From contig JAKSRG010000011.1 of the NCBI GenBank assembly GCA_024403735.1, forward strand, positions 1 to 64,000: 64,000 nucleotides of DNA, written 5' to 3'. Each line of letters opens with the position of its first letter. The stretch's first letter is position 1. Shown in pieces: positions 8,991 through 17,983 of this stretch. The position numbers and the translations under genes were made by a program. The stretch is from Clostridia bacterium. Its GTDB lineage: Bacteria; Bacillota; Clostridia; Saccharofermentanales; Saccharofermentanaceae. The notes beneath the pieces were generated by a model that was given only the letters and a program-made list of their open reading frames with translations, did no database searches and was not told the DNA's origin.

Positions 8991-10370
8991 TTAGTAACAA
9001 TCAAATGAAGCTACTACATCATTCACCCAATTGAATTGATCAACATCATTAGCATCAAAAATGATGATAAGTAATGCATTTCCTGTTGTTGTCATGTAAT
9101 TAAGACCATCTTCACTAACAAGGAATTCTTTACCATCAATATACTTAACAGTGCTACCATCATTAGGAACATTGAAATTGATTCCAGCCGGTGCATCATA
9201 GCACAACTCTGTAACGCAGATGATAACGCCACCTTCAACATAATTCATATCCCCGAATACAGCAGATGCATCAATATAAATTCTCTCATCAATTCTGCCT
9301 ACTGAGTCGAGGTCATCTTCTGTCATTACATATACTTCATTACCTAAATCTAAAGATACGCCGAAGAAATCGTTAGTATAAACTGTTCCATCCATATAAC
9401 CTAACATTTCTGAATCTGGAGCAACAAAATCATCAGATGAAAGACTCTCAAAATCAATCTCTTCTATTTCATTTGAACCTGATAACACTGTATCACTGCC
9501 AGAAACACTGATGAATGAAAAATCTGAATATGTGTAATCATCAAGTGATACAACAATTTCATAATAACCTTCATCGAAGGCATCAACACCAACATCAGCG
9601 GGTGAAATCTCAATTGGATAATCTGTATACTCCTCGAGTGTGATGCCACTCTCGTAGAGAAGATTTTCATCATCATCAAAAAGCTTTACTGTTGCATTTG
9701 TACTGCTAACACCATCTTCAAAGCTAAAAGTAGAAAGCAAAGCACAGAAAGAATCTGTTGGACTAATGTCATACGCATCAGCAAACATAACGAATGAATA
9801 ATCCATTGCATCGTAGTCAAGTGGATCAACAATTGTTACACCACCAGCATATGTTACGCTACCAAATACATCGTCATAGAAATCATCGATAACTCTATCT
9901 GCATTTGATACCAAAGCTTCATCATCTTCAATATCGAACTTCAACGTAAACTCACCGTTCATATCGCCGTCATCAGCATCGCCGCCTTCAATCTCAACAA
10001 CGCCATTAAAAGTGTATTCAACATCAATTCTTGCCTCGTCATCATCAATATCAAGACTATCTTCATCAATCTCAAACTTAACAGTATCCAAAACAATATC
10101 ATAAGAACCATAGTTGTTCTCATAGAATGACTGAATATCGTCAAGCAAATCCTCATCAATATCAGTTGATAACTTCTTAAGCTTCTTAAAATCCATATCC
10201 TTGAGCGCCTTAGTAAAATCCTCAGCTACCTCAATAACTACATCTTCATCAATATCCTTATCCTTCTTATTCTTTCTAGAGCCTCCCTTAGTATCATCAC
10301 CACAAGCTGCAAGTGTGAAGAGCATTGAAGCTACTAAGATACCTGAAACAGCTTTCGAAAAGTTTTTCAT
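8991..10370 (-). CDS. Acidic lipoprotein, tandem family member 3
   Basis: 459 residues. Lipobox TLAAC|G, Lys/Arg/Asn tether, then the family N-terminal domain (FTKALKDMDFKKLKKLSTDI), an acidic stretch, the DEALVSNADRVIDDFYDDVF segment, a middle segment ending SPADVGVDAFDEGYYEIVV, and the C-terminal segment LGYMDGTVYTNDFFGV. Ribosome site AAGGAGATC. Transcribed from a very good promoter at 10404-10432. No clear terminator is visible in the 169 bases downstream. Predicted extracellular lipoprotein of unknown role. Confidence 0.82.
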   Translation of the reverse strand: MKNFSKAVSGILVASMLFTLAACGDDTKGGSRKNKKDKDIDEDVVIEVAEDFTKALKDMDFKKLKKLSTDIDEDLLDDIQSFYENNYGSYDIVLDTVKFEIDEDSLDIDDDEARIDVEYTFNGVVEIEGGDADDGDMNGEFTLKFDIEDDEALVSNADRVIDDFYDDVFGSVTYAGGVTIVDPLDYDAMDYSFVMFADAYDISPTDSFCALLSTFSFEDGVSSTNATVKLFDDDENLLYESGITLEEYTDYPIEISPADVGVDAFDEGYYEIVVSLDDYTYSDFSFISVSGSDTVLSGSNEIEEIDFESLSSDDFVAPDSEMLGYMDGTVYTNDFFGVSLDLGNEVYVMTEDDLDSVGRIDERIYIDASAVFGDMNYVEGGVIICVTELCYDAPAGINFNVPNDGSTVKYIDGKEFLVSEDGLNYMTTTGNALLIIIFDANDVDQFNWVNDVVASFDCY

Positions 10371-10403
10371 AATCTGATCTCCTTAACCTTTTTCTATACT
10401 CCA

Positions 10404-10432
10404 AGTATATCTTATCCTTATGTTATTATCAA
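10404..10432 (-). promoter_or_regulatory. Sigma-A promoter of the lipoprotein gene at 8991-10370
   Basis: Minus strand TTGATA (10427-10432), exactly 17 bases, TATACT (10404-10409), with a short leader and AAGGAGATC ahead of the ATG. Confidence 0.8.
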
Positions 10433-10493
10433 AATATAATTATCACAAAGAGTATCAAGGCTTTTGCCTTTGTATTGTGCACTTTGCATAATA

Positions 10494-10521
10494 AAAGCGC
10501 AGAACCAATAAATTCTGCGCT
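10494..10521 (-). terminator. Terminator after the anchored beta-rich protein gene
   Basis: Perfect 10-bp stem AAGCGCAGAA/TTCTGCGCTT with an 8-base loop, then TTATTATG on the minus strand. Confidence 0.88.
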
Positions 10522-10550
10522 TAAATACTTTTATGAATACAAATATCTAT

Positions 10551-11174
10551 TTAGATAACACTCTTATCAATAGTTCCAATGTAAATACTGTTAAGGAAAA
10601 TATTATATAAATCGTCTTCAAAATCATACTTAGGGAAACGATGTGGTGTAATCTTAACTTTATCTTCCGTCTTAATCATAAATGAATTAATACCTGGCTT
10701 AGCAACACCTGATGGAATAATGAAACCTACATATGCGCTCTCACTAGACTGTGGCAGATTAATTGGAAGATTGATTTTTCCCAACTCAACACCATTCATA
10801 TAGAACTTATTTGTATATCCCATTGTATCTGAAATCTCAAGGTTTACGAAATAAAGCTTCTGGTTTTCATCAACACTATCAAGATAGAAATAGAATGTGC
10901 TCTCGTTTCCTTTTGCCCAAGTTCCTCCTACTTCAGCTTCACACCAACCCTTTCCAAGATTTTTCATCTTATCTTCTTTAGTGTAATAAAACTTATTGCC
11001 AATCTCATAAGAACGCAACTCCTTCAAAGAGCACTTTACATCTGCTGGCAATTTTTCAGCAGAATTAACTACTGAACCCATACCTACTTTAGAAACTACA
11101 AGCGCAACAACTATTGTTACAACCAACAATGCTATCACTGCAATTCCTACTACTTTAAATGATATCTTCTTCAT
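10551..11174 (-). CDS. Membrane-anchored beta-rich extracellular protein
   Basis: 207 residues. One N-terminal hydrophobic helix (about residues 9-30) without a lipobox, so a signal anchor with the rest outside. The remainder alternates short hydrophobic strands and turns; the stretch GKGWCEAEVGGTWAKGNEST followed by a FYFYLD strand recalls the sugar-binding-like jelly-roll modules appended to large cell-wall glycosyltransferases, a resemblance by eye only. It follows the lipoprotein gene at 11210-12637 by 35 bases and shares its terminator, so the two are probably one operon. Ribosome site GGAGAG. I do not recognise the family. Confidence 0.75.
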   Translation of the reverse strand: MKKISFKVVGIAVIALLVVTIVVALVVSKVGMGSVVNSAEKLPADVKCSLKELRSYEIGNKFYYTKEDKMKNLGKGWCEAEVGGTWAKGNESTFYFYLDSVDENQKLYFVNLEISDTMGYTNKFYMNGVELGKINLPINLPQSSESAYVGFIIPSGVAKPGINSFMIKTEDKVKITPHRFPKYDFEDDLYNIFLNSIYIGTIDKSVI

Positions 11175-11209
11175 ACCACTCTCTCCTTATATACATAAAT
11201 GAATATACT

Positions 11210-12637
11210 TTAGTTAAACTGCATCAATTCACGGAAATCACAATAAGCTTCATAATCTGATCCAATGAACGACACAACATAGAGATTGCCATCTTTGCAT
11301 GTCATTAAGAACTCTGTGTAGAAAGATGTTGAACTACACTCAGCCCACAAAGTATCGCCTATGAGTTCACAACTATTAAGCGCTACCAAGTCACCGTTAC
11401 TCTCAAGGAAAGCTCTATATTCTTCTTCACTAGTTAAATCAACTCCGATATTAGTAACAAGAGGAATAACCATCATCCTTACGTCATCATTTGGAAAAAG
11501 AGCTGCAATTGTATCAAGGTTCTCGTTATTCAAAACATCATTTTTGAAATAATCAAGATCATTATAGTAATTCTCAGGAGCAACAAAACTCAAACCAAAG
11601 TACTCATTAACATATTCACGTGTATCGTCATTATATGAACCAAGTGTATCTTCTGAAGGACTTGTATATGTATACTCTTCAGAGAAAAACAAACCAGCGA
11701 AATAGTCATTTAATCCATCTTTAGTATTAGATGGAACTGGTGTAGGTTCAACATATTCATTAACATATACAGTTGAACTCAAATATACAGAACCATTATC
11801 AGAATCGATTACTACAGTATAGTATCCTTCATCAAAATATTCTTTATTTACATCAGCTGGAGATAAACTCAAAGACATTGAACCAGATGGAATAAAATCA
11901 ACAGTCATCTCAAAGATAGTTGCCAAAGAAGGGCTCTTCACTGTCACATTAAGTTCCATGTTCTCTAATACTTCTTCATCGCTAAAGCCAATTGTAAACT
12001 CAATATCATCAGTAGCCTGATACTCACTCATACTCCAATCGCATGAAACTGCATCTTCATAGAATACGTAATTATCTACATAGAAATACACATTAGCAAC
12101 ATCATCATAGAAGAACTTGTTAACTACCTTATCTCCATTAACTAAAAACACTTCATCATTTTCGTTTAATTCAAATTTAAACTTAATATCGGCCTCTTCA
12201 TAATCCTCAGCATCTGAAATAGCTTCAACCCAGTCTTCCGCTACATTTGTCTTTGGCTCAAGAGTAAGATAATCAACACTCTTAAACTTAACAACAACCT
12301 CAGCCTTATCACCGTCAATCACTACATCATCTGACACTTCGTATTCAATCTTGCTGAAAAAAGCTCTATATACATCAGCAGACTCTTCACCATACAAGTC
12401 TACATAATCAAAATTCTCAAGGAACTCTATATTACCCTCTGAAAGAGTTGGTGAAAGGCGTTCCAATTCGTCTGCATCAACGTTAATCAATGCATCAGAA
12501 AACTCTTGAGCAGCTTTAACAACTTGCTTCTCAGTTATTTCAACTTCATGCTTAGATGACACTTTGTTACAAGCTGTCATAGACAAAACAATTGAACCAC
12601 TCAATAAAACAACTGCTGCTTTATTCACATTTCTCAT
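11210..12637 (-). CDS. Acidic lipoprotein, tandem family member 4 (most diverged)
   Basis: 475 residues. Lipobox SMTAC|N. The family N-terminal domain is recognisable but altered (FSDALINVDADELERLSPTL), followed by the DEVFLVNGDKVVNKFFYDDV segment, the middle segment ending SPADVNKEYFDEGYYTVVI, a Pro/Thr linker and the C-terminal segment GSYNDDTREYVNEYFGLSF. Ribosome site GGAGG. First gene of a probable two-gene unit with the anchored protein at 10551. It is divergent from the flotillin gene, with 247 bases between. Function unknown. Confidence 0.82.
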   Translation of the reverse strand: MRNVNKAAVVLLSGSIVLSMTACNKVSSKHEVEITEKQVVKAAQEFSDALINVDADELERLSPTLSEGNIEFLENFDYVDLYGEESADVYRAFFSKIEYEVSDDVVIDGDKAEVVVKFKSVDYLTLEPKTNVAEDWVEAISDAEDYEEADIKFKFELNENDEVFLVNGDKVVNKFFYDDVANVYFYVDNYVFYEDAVSCDWSMSEYQATDDIEFTIGFSDEEVLENMELNVTVKSPSLATIFEMTVDFIPSGSMSLSLSPADVNKEYFDEGYYTVVIDSDNGSVYLSSTVYVNEYVEPTPVPSNTKDGLNDYFAGLFFSEEYTYTSPSEDTLGSYNDDTREYVNEYFGLSFVAPENYYNDLDYFKNDVLNNENLDTIAALFPNDDVRMMVIPLVTNIGVDLTSEEEYRAFLESNGDLVALNSCELIGDTLWAECSSTSFYTEFLMTCKDGNLYVVSFIGSDYEAYCDFRELMQFN

Positions 12638-12820
12638 GCACTACCTCCATCAATTCAATCAATCCATATATCTATCAACGACTAATATTTTATTAATAGA
12701 GGTAATATTATTCCATTTACAAAAACAACAATATCAACAAAAGCGACAAACGTTTTTTGTGCAATTATTAACTATATTCTGAGCCAAATTAGGAAATAGT
12801 TAATTTATTTTGCGCTATTT

Positions 12821-12852
12821 TTCACAATATCAATGATTATTGTTATTATAAT
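12821..12852 (+). promoter_or_regulatory. Probable flotillin promoter
   Basis: TTCACA at 12821-12826 with TATTAT at 12844-12849 (17-base spacer), overlapping TATAAT at 12847-12852. The rest of the 12638-12884 gap is very AT-rich and holds no gene I can support. Confidence 0.45.
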
Positions 12853-12884
12853 AATTAGGATAAAAGAAAGGGAGGTACAAGAAT

Positions 12885-14363
12885 ATGCCAGAAGAGTATA
12901 TGAAGTACGTTATTGGAGGTGGAATTGTACTCGCAATCATCATCTTCATTGGAATTATTAGTTACATTAAAGCACCACCTGATATCGCTTACATCATTTC
13001 AGGTATCAGAAAGAAGCCAAAGATTTTGATTGGTCGCGCTGGTCTTAGAATTCCATTCTTTGAGCGAGTAGATAAGCTCATGATTAGACAGATCTCAATC
13101 GATATCAAGTCTGAAGGTTACATCCCTACACAGGACTTTATTGGTGTTGATGTAGATGCTGTAGCAAAAGTAAGAGTAATGACAGATCCAGAAGGAATTC
13201 AGGTTGCAATGAGAAACTTCCTCAATATGAATGAGAAGCAGATCGAACAGGCAATCGTTGATTCACTTCAGGGTAACATGAGAGAGATTATCGGTACTAT
13301 CACACTTAAGGAAATCTGTAATGACAGAAAGAAGTTCGGTGATGAGGTACAGTCAAAAGCTCAGACAGACATGAACGCTCTCGGTATCAACATCATTTCA
13401 TGTAACATCCAGAGAGTAACTGATGAAAGAGAACTCATTAATGCTCTTGGTCAGGATAACATGAGCCGTATCCAGAAGGATGCTGCTATCGCTAAGGCAG
13501 AAGCTGACAGAGACGTTGAAATCGCTCGTGCTGAAGCAGCTAAGGCAGCTAACGATGCTAAGGTTGCATCTGATACAGAGATTGCTATCAAGCAGAACGA
13601 ACTCGCAATCAAGCAGTCAGAACTTAAGGAAGCAGCTGACAACAAGCAGGCTATCGCTGATGCAGCATATAAGATTCAGCAGGAAGGTCAGCGTAAGACA
13701 ATTGAAATTACAGCTGCTAACGCTGATATCGCTAGAAGAGAAAAGGAAGCTGAACTCGCTGAGCGTGAGATTACACTTCAGGAAAGAAGACTTGATGCTG
13801 AGATCAGAAAGAAGGCTGATGCTGAGAAGTACGCTGCAGAGCGTCGCGCTGAAGCTGATTTGATTACACGTCAGAAGGACGCTGAAGCTAAGCGTTATGA
13901 GCAGGAACAGCAGGCTGCTGGTATCCGTGCTAGAGGTGAAGCTGAAGCTGAGGCAATTCGTTTGAAGGCTCTCGCTGAGGCTGAAGGTATCGATAAGAAG
14001 GCTGAAGCTATGAAGAAGTATGGCGAGGCTGCTATGGTTGAGATGATCATGAAGGCTCTCCCAGAGATTGCTAAGAACGTTGCTGAGCCACTCACAAAGG
14101 TTGATAAGATCACAATGTATGGTGATGGCAACAACACAAAGCTTATCTCAGATATTGTTAATACAACAACACAGGTATCTGAAGGCCTTACACAGAGCAT
14201 GGGCATTGATCTTAAGTCTCTCCTCTCTGCTTTCGTTGGTGGTAAGATGGCTGGTGGTAACACAGGTGCTCTTGCACAGGCTATGAATGCTAATGCAGTT
14301 GAGACAACTCCTGTAGCTCCTGTATCAATCGACACAACAGATGATACTTCAGATGAAGAGTAA
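12885..14363 (+). CDS. Flotillin-like SPFH membrane scaffold protein
   Basis: 492 residues, usual for FloT/YuaG-type flotillins. One N-terminal membrane helix (about 8-27), then the SPFH/band-7 domain (IKAPPDIAYIISG onward), then a long Ala/Glu/Lys/Arg coiled coil from about 190 to 380 with EA-repeat character, and a flexible Gly/Thr tail. Flotillins form oligomers in ordered membrane domains and organise signalling or secretion proteins. Ribosome site GGGAGG six to eight bases before the ATG. In Bacillus the gene often follows an NfeD-like partner; none is next to it here. It ends in a strong terminator and is a single-gene unit. Confidence 0.92.
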   Translation: MPEEYMKYVIGGGIVLAIIIFIGIISYIKAPPDIAYIISGIRKKPKILIGRAGLRIPFFERVDKLMIRQISIDIKSEGYIPTQDFIGVDVDAVAKVRVMTDPEGIQVAMRNFLNMNEKQIEQAIVDSLQGNMREIIGTITLKEICNDRKKFGDEVQSKAQTDMNALGINIISCNIQRVTDERELINALGQDNMSRIQKDAAIAKAEADRDVEIARAEAAKAANDAKVASDTEIAIKQNELAIKQSELKEAADNKQAIADAAYKIQQEGQRKTIEITAANADIARREKEAELAEREITLQERRLDAEIRKKADAEKYAAERRAEADLITRQKDAEAKRYEQEQQAAGIRARGEAEAEAIRLKALAEAEGIDKKAEAMKKYGEAAMVEMIMKALPEIAKNVAEPLTKVDKITMYGDGNNTKLISDIVNTTTQVSEGLTQSMGIDLKSLLSAFVGGKMAGGNTGALAQAMNANAVETTPVAPVSIDTTDDTSDEE

Positions 14364-14393
14364 TTGAATTAACTAATTAATTCCAAACAAACG

Positions 14394-14428
14394 ATTAGGA
14401 CTATCAATGTGATGGTCCTAATTTTTTG
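14394..14428 (+). terminator. Flotillin terminator
   Basis: Stem ATTAGGAC/GTCCTAAT extended by TATCA/TGATG around a 3-base loop, then TTTTTT. Confidence 0.92.
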
Positions 14429-14525
14429 CACAAAATCTGTCGTAAATCCTGAACAACTCTTACGTAGGTATACTCTGCTATCAAACCATACGTCTATGTT
14501 TAAATCAGCTCATTTACTCATAAGC

Positions 14526-14577
14526 GCTCGAAAACTACATGACGACAAAGTAGCCGTTTCCACCTTTGTTTTCGAGC
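14526..14577. repeat. Inverted repeat of the TCGAAAAC motif
   Basis: GCTCGAAAAC (14526-14535) and GTTTTCGAGC (14568-14577) are perfect 10-base inverted copies 32 bases apart. They lie in the 298-base gap between the flotillin and the Bat operon, which otherwise holds only two terminators and no convincing gene. Confidence 0.7.
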
Positions 14578-14584
14578 ATAAAGA

Positions 14585-14622
14585 AAGGCTATCTCTAAGA
14601 ATTATTCTATCGAGATAGCCTT
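14585..14622 (-). terminator. Terminator of the Bat operon
   Basis: Perfect 11-bp stem AAGGCTATCTC/GAGATAGCCTT; on the minus strand a moderate T-rich tail, TTCTTTAT. Confidence 0.7.
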
Positions 14623-14661
14623 ATTAGTTTTGTTTATAACTTCAATAGCAATATCAGTTTA

Positions 14662-15555
14662 TTACCAGTACTCTTCTACACCGAAATACTCTGAAGTATA
14701 TATATCTGAACCGTCGTCATATCTATCAGAGAATGCCTGATTCTGTAATTCTGCGTACTGTGCTGCTAATTCTTCTTCCTTATCAGGAATACCATTACCA
14801 TTCAAATCATCTGGGTCAGCATTTTGATCCTGGTCACCATTCTGTCCCTGATCTTGTTCTTCATCACCCTGCTGGTTTTGATCCTGGTTCTGATCACCTT
14901 CGCCGTTCTGGTCTTGGTTCTGGTCACCTTCACCATTCTGGTCTTGGTTCTGATCCTGATTCTGGTCCTGATTTTGATCCTGGTTCTGATCCTGTTCTTG
15001 ATCCTGATTCTGCTCTTCCTGTTCCTCTTCTTCCTGTTGCTGCTCCATTTCTTCTTTCTGCTGCTCTAATTCTTCAATCCACTTCACGATATCATCGTAG
15101 AGCTGCTGAGCATCTTCATCATGACCGTCGCCATCTTCTGTAGCACAATCATCTTCAGAGAGAACATCTAGACAATCCTTAAGCAAATCAATGGTGTCAT
15201 CGATATTATCTAATGTGAGTTCTTCAGGAATAATAGGTGCCGTCATTGAAAGAACCTTATTAATTCTTACCCAACAAGCATCTTCCCAAGGAATGTTGCT
15301 ATCAAGTGCTTTATCGTACTCTTCAATAGCTTCCTCATAGAGTTTCTGACGCTGGAGACTGATGCCTTCGTTATAATGCTCAATCCAAGGCTCCATGAAA
15401 CCTAGCCAAGAGAATGAATTACTAATGAATACATTATCCTGAAGTTTGTTAATTCGCTGCTCATTTGAGTAATAATTCAAACCGTACAAAGACAAAGCCA
15501 AAGCACAGAGTACACAAAGTGAACTTGTTAAAATCTTGAATATCTTCATAGCCAT
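14662..15555 (-). CDS. BatC-like TPR protein with Asp/Gln/Asn repeat and calcium-loop motif
   Basis: 297 residues, last gene of the Bat operon. N-terminal membrane helix, then a tetratricopeptide-like pair of helices (HYNEGISLQRQKLYEEAIEE), helices, a Glu/Gln-rich coiled stretch, and a long (NQDQ)n/GEGDQ repeat of about 70 residues. The repeat runs into DPDDLNGNGIPDKEEE, which has the D-x-N-x-N-G-x-x-D-x-x-E spacing of EF-hand/thrombospondin type 3 calcium loops. A TPR plus Q/N-rich tail in this position matches BatC of the Bacteroides aerotolerance operon. The ATG overlaps the stop of the upstream VWA gene (TGATG). The role is inferred from context. Confidence 0.8.
   Translation of the reverse strand: MAMKIFKILTSSLCVLCALALSLYGLNYYSNEQRINKLQDNVFISNSFSWLGFMEPWIEHYNEGISLQRQKLYEEAIEEYDKALDSNIPWEDACWVRINKVLSMTAPIIPEELTLDNIDDTIDLLKDCLDVLSEDDCATEDGDGHDEDAQQLYDDIVKWIEELEQQKEEMEQQQEEEEQEEQNQDQEQDQNQDQNQDQNQDQNQDQNGEGDQNQDQNGEGDQNQDQNQQGDEEQDQGQNGDQDQNADPDDLNGNGIPDKEEELAAQYAELQNQAFSDRYDDGSDIYTSEYFGVEEYW
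14826..15015 (-). repeat. Low-complexity coding repeat (Asn-Gln-Asp-Gln)
   Basis: Imperfect 12-base units encoding Asn-Gln-Asp-Gln, with longer units encoding Gly-Glu-Gly-Asp-Gln, inside the BatC-like gene. Prone to copy-number change. Confidence 0.85.
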
Positions 15556-16487
15556 CACACCTTTCTCTTAAAGTGAATGAAGTCCCAAACAAGAAGGACT
15601 ATTAATGGTGGCAAGAAAAAGTAGTATGTCTCTTTATAAGCAAATTCTACCTTCTCTACCATTGTCTCATTAACATCATCTAACACATCCTGAATAACTT
15701 CATTAATGCTAGAATGATTTTTCATATTTACGTAAGATATATCCATTTCTTTAGCAATCTGAACGAGGTTATCTTCGTTCAATTTTGAAACAGCATCCTT
15801 ACCATCTTTAGTCTTAACAGTAGTAGTGCCTGAATATGTAGATACCTTCATCTTGCCACCCTTAGAAGTACCATATCCGAGGACCGAACCACCATCAAGA
15901 TACTTCTTAATGCCACTGAAAGATTCAATCTTCTCTCCATCCTGGTTAGACTCACCATCACTAATGAAGAAAAGATAAATGTTAGCATCTTCCTTCTCAT
16001 AGGCAACTTTAAGCTGCTCGATAATAAGGCTCTTACAATTATTAAAAGAACTACCCTGAGCGTAGTTGCTATTAACTGGAGAAATGATATCAATTGAACT
16101 CTTTACTCTATTAACGTCATCTGTAAAAGGAGTAATAAGTCTTGGTCCATTGTTAAAGTCAATAACAGCGAACTTCGCACCATTCATTTCTTCTACTACA
16201 GTCTTCATATCAGCCTTAGCTGCATCAAGTCTTGTGTCATCCTTAGGCATATCATCAGCTAACATACTGATAGTTGAATCCACAGCAATCAATACATAAG
16301 CATCAATCTGTGGTTCATTAACTGGATGTTCCTTATCTGGGATCATTACTCTAAGGTTAATCGCAAACAAGAGAAGAACTATCAATATCTGTCTAACAAA
16401 AGACACCCATCCCTTACGCTTAAGAGCTATAAGCACTACAGAGAGGATAGCCATTGCCCAGATTGGAATAATCGGATTAATCGTCAT
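15555..16487 (-). CDS. VWA-domain membrane protein (BatB-like)
   Basis: 310 residues. Two N-terminal hydrophobic segments, a von Willebrand A domain from about residue 62, and a C-terminal membrane helix, the plan of BatA/BatB. The metal-binding MIDAS motif reads D70-S-T72-I-S74, with Thr where Ser is usual; the loop YAQGSSFNN probably gives the threonine-equivalent contact, and FFISDGESN the final Asp. VWA proteins of this type work with MoxR ATPases, probably in assembly or metal loading of a complex. Ribosome site GGGAGGAG. Overlaps the next gene by one base. Confidence 0.88.
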   Translation of the reverse strand: MTINPIIPIWAMAILSVVLIALKRKGWVSFVRQILIVLLLFAINLRVMIPDKEHPVNEPQIDAYVLIAVDSTISMLADDMPKDDTRLDAAKADMKTVVEEMNGAKFAVIDFNNGPRLITPFTDDVNRVKSSIDIISPVNSNYAQGSSFNNCKSLIIEQLKVAYEKEDANIYLFFISDGESNQDGEKIESFSGIKKYLDGGSVLGYGTSKGGKMKVSTYSGTTTVKTKDGKDAVSKLNEDNLVQIAKEMDISYVNMKNHSSINEVIQDVLDDVNETMVEKVEFAYKETYYFFLPPLIVLLVWDFIHFKRKV

Positions 16488-16502
16488 ATCTAATCTCCTC
16501 CC

Positions 16503-17513
16503 TTAGTGTCTAACTATCTTCGTACATACGAACATAGTAGTAATCAATGCCAAGAGAATCATGAACGGGATTTCAACAATCTCTGTCTCATTAACTATTT
16601 CTAGTTCTTCAACAAAGCCCTTTGTGTCACGCTCAATATCTTTAATGATAGATGCACATGTACCAGACTGACCCTGGATATAGAACTTACCACCTGTAAG
16701 CTCTACTGCTTCACGCATCTCTCTTTTCTCTTTCTTTGTCATAGTATCTGTACCGATACCATACACATAAACATCTTTAGACTTACAAAGCTCAGCTGCT
16801 TCTGTTAATGACAAATAAGGAGTACCCCATAACTGGTTATCAGTAGCAAGAATAATAAGTCTTGTACGCTCAGTATCCTCGTTAATGTCATTAAAGTCGA
16901 AGAGTGTAGCTGCAAGACCATCACCGATAAGTGAACTACCACGCTCCATATTACCAATCAATGTACCCTGCTCGAGGTAATCATCTTCGTCATACCAGTA
17001 GCTACTCATTCTGTCTTTGATGTGATCTTCAACTCTATCGAGCTCATCCAAGATATACTCATAGTCATTAGTAAGTGGTACGAGTAGTACTGGGGATGTG
17101 TTAAAGATTACGAGACCAAATCTTTCACCCTGCATATGCTGAACAATATCCTTGAGGTTCTCAATAATACTAGCATTGAGTTCATCAACGGATGTTGAAA
17201 CGTCGATGCAAAGAAAGATGTCTCGTGTGTACTTCTCTTCAATTGTTGTCTTACTCTCATAAGGACGCGCGAACATTATTGAGGATAATGCGATAGACAA
17301 ACAACAAAAGAAAACTACTACGAAAGTGAGTGCCTTGTATATAAACATACGACGCTTAAATACTGGATCCTCACTGATATAGAAAGCATTAGCAACTTTC
17401 TTTCCTTTTTTATACTTACCTCTACGCTTACCAAGAGGTACAAATGTCAATATGAAGAACACCACAAAAAGGGCAATTGCAACATATATAGCGACTTGAT
17501 TTCTTACTTCCAT
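16503..17513 (-). CDS. VWA-domain membrane protein (BatA-like)
   Basis: 336 residues. Hydrophobic segments near 7-26 and 58-82, a VWA domain starting at the intact MIDAS D104-V-S106-T-S108, a later ATDNQ segment at the metal site, and a final membrane helix ending in a short basic tail. Together with the VWA gene that follows, it gives the usual BatA/BatB pair. The start overlaps the end of the DUF4381-like gene by ten bases, so the two are translationally coupled. Confidence 0.9.
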   Translation of the reverse strand: MEVRNQVAIYVAIALFVVFFILTFVPLGKRRGKYKKGKKVANAFYISEDPVFKRRMFIYKALTFVVVFFCCLSIALSSIMFARPYESKTTIEEKYTRDIFLCIDVSTSVDELNASIIENLKDIVQHMQGERFGLVIFNTSPVLLVPLTNDYEYILDELDRVEDHIKDRMSSYWYDEDDYLEQGTLIGNMERGSSLIGDGLAATLFDFNDINEDTERTRLIILATDNQLWGTPYLSLTEAAELCKSKDVYVYGIGTDTMTKKEKREMREAVELTGGKFYIQGQSGTCASIIKDIERDTKGFVEELEIVNETEIVEIPFMILLALITTMFVCTKIVRH

Positions 17514-17983
17514 TGCTCAATAACCCTCTTTGTTTTCTCCATTGACTCAGCAAAATCGCCGACAGAATTCCAAGCGAACTCAGGTGAATAGTAATCCTTA
17601 ATGAGTTCCTCAAGTTGTGGAATTCTAAGTGTCTGGATTTCTTCCAATGTATAATTCTGTACGTTAATTCCTGTAGCTTGGTTAACAAACTTACGAACGC
17701 GAGCACTAGTTAGCTGATAAGCATCACGAAGAGTAATCTTCTCTTCAACCAACTTGCGACTAATAACATCAAGATCCATGAAGCACTCACTCTTAAGCTT
17801 CAACAAATTAACAGTCTGAGGCTTAACAATCTTTGGCTTCTTTGGTTTTCTGTTAGTAATGAGTTTCTTAACAAGCACAGCAATGAAGAACGCCAAAATC
17901 AAGCCTACAATAACAGCAACCAATGCGAACATCGGCCATACTGCATATGAATATGCATCCTGTATTCCTACAGTAGTTTCCAT
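17504..17983 (-). CDS. DUF4381-like single-pass membrane protein
   Basis: 159 residues. One membrane helix (about 16-40), a Lys/Pro-rich linker, then a helical domain (ITLRDAYQLTSARVRKFV, and later LEELIKDYYSPEFA). This matches the short DUF4381-type protein that lies between DUF58 and VWA genes in MoxR operons. Its start overlaps the DUF58 stop codon (TAATG), with TTGGAG as the ribosome site. Role in the complex unknown; assignment rests on position and shape. Confidence 0.75.
   Translation of the reverse strand: METTVGIQDAYSYAVWPMFALVAVIVGLILAFFIAVLVKKLITNRKPKKPKIVKPQTVNLLKLKSECFMDLDVISRKLVEEKITLRDAYQLTSARVRKFVNQATGINVQNYTLEEIQTLRIPQLEELIKDYYSPEFAWNSVGDFAESMEKTKRVIEQWK

Noticed and set aside
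14409..14618. A 69-codon plus-strand ORF after the flotillin gene
   Set aside because: It starts inside the flotillin terminator, has no ribosome site, and runs through the inverted repeat and the Bat terminator.
14826..15015. Short regular repeats resembling a CRISPR or DNA repeat array
   Set aside because: Unit length follows codon triplets, the frame is kept, there are no unique spacers, and there are no cas genes.
14824..15069. Hydrophobic plus-strand ORF opposite the BatC-like gene
   Set aside because: Mirror of the Asp/Gln/Asn repeat on the other strand; its Leu/Ile/Val repeats come from the repeat codons, and it lacks start signals.
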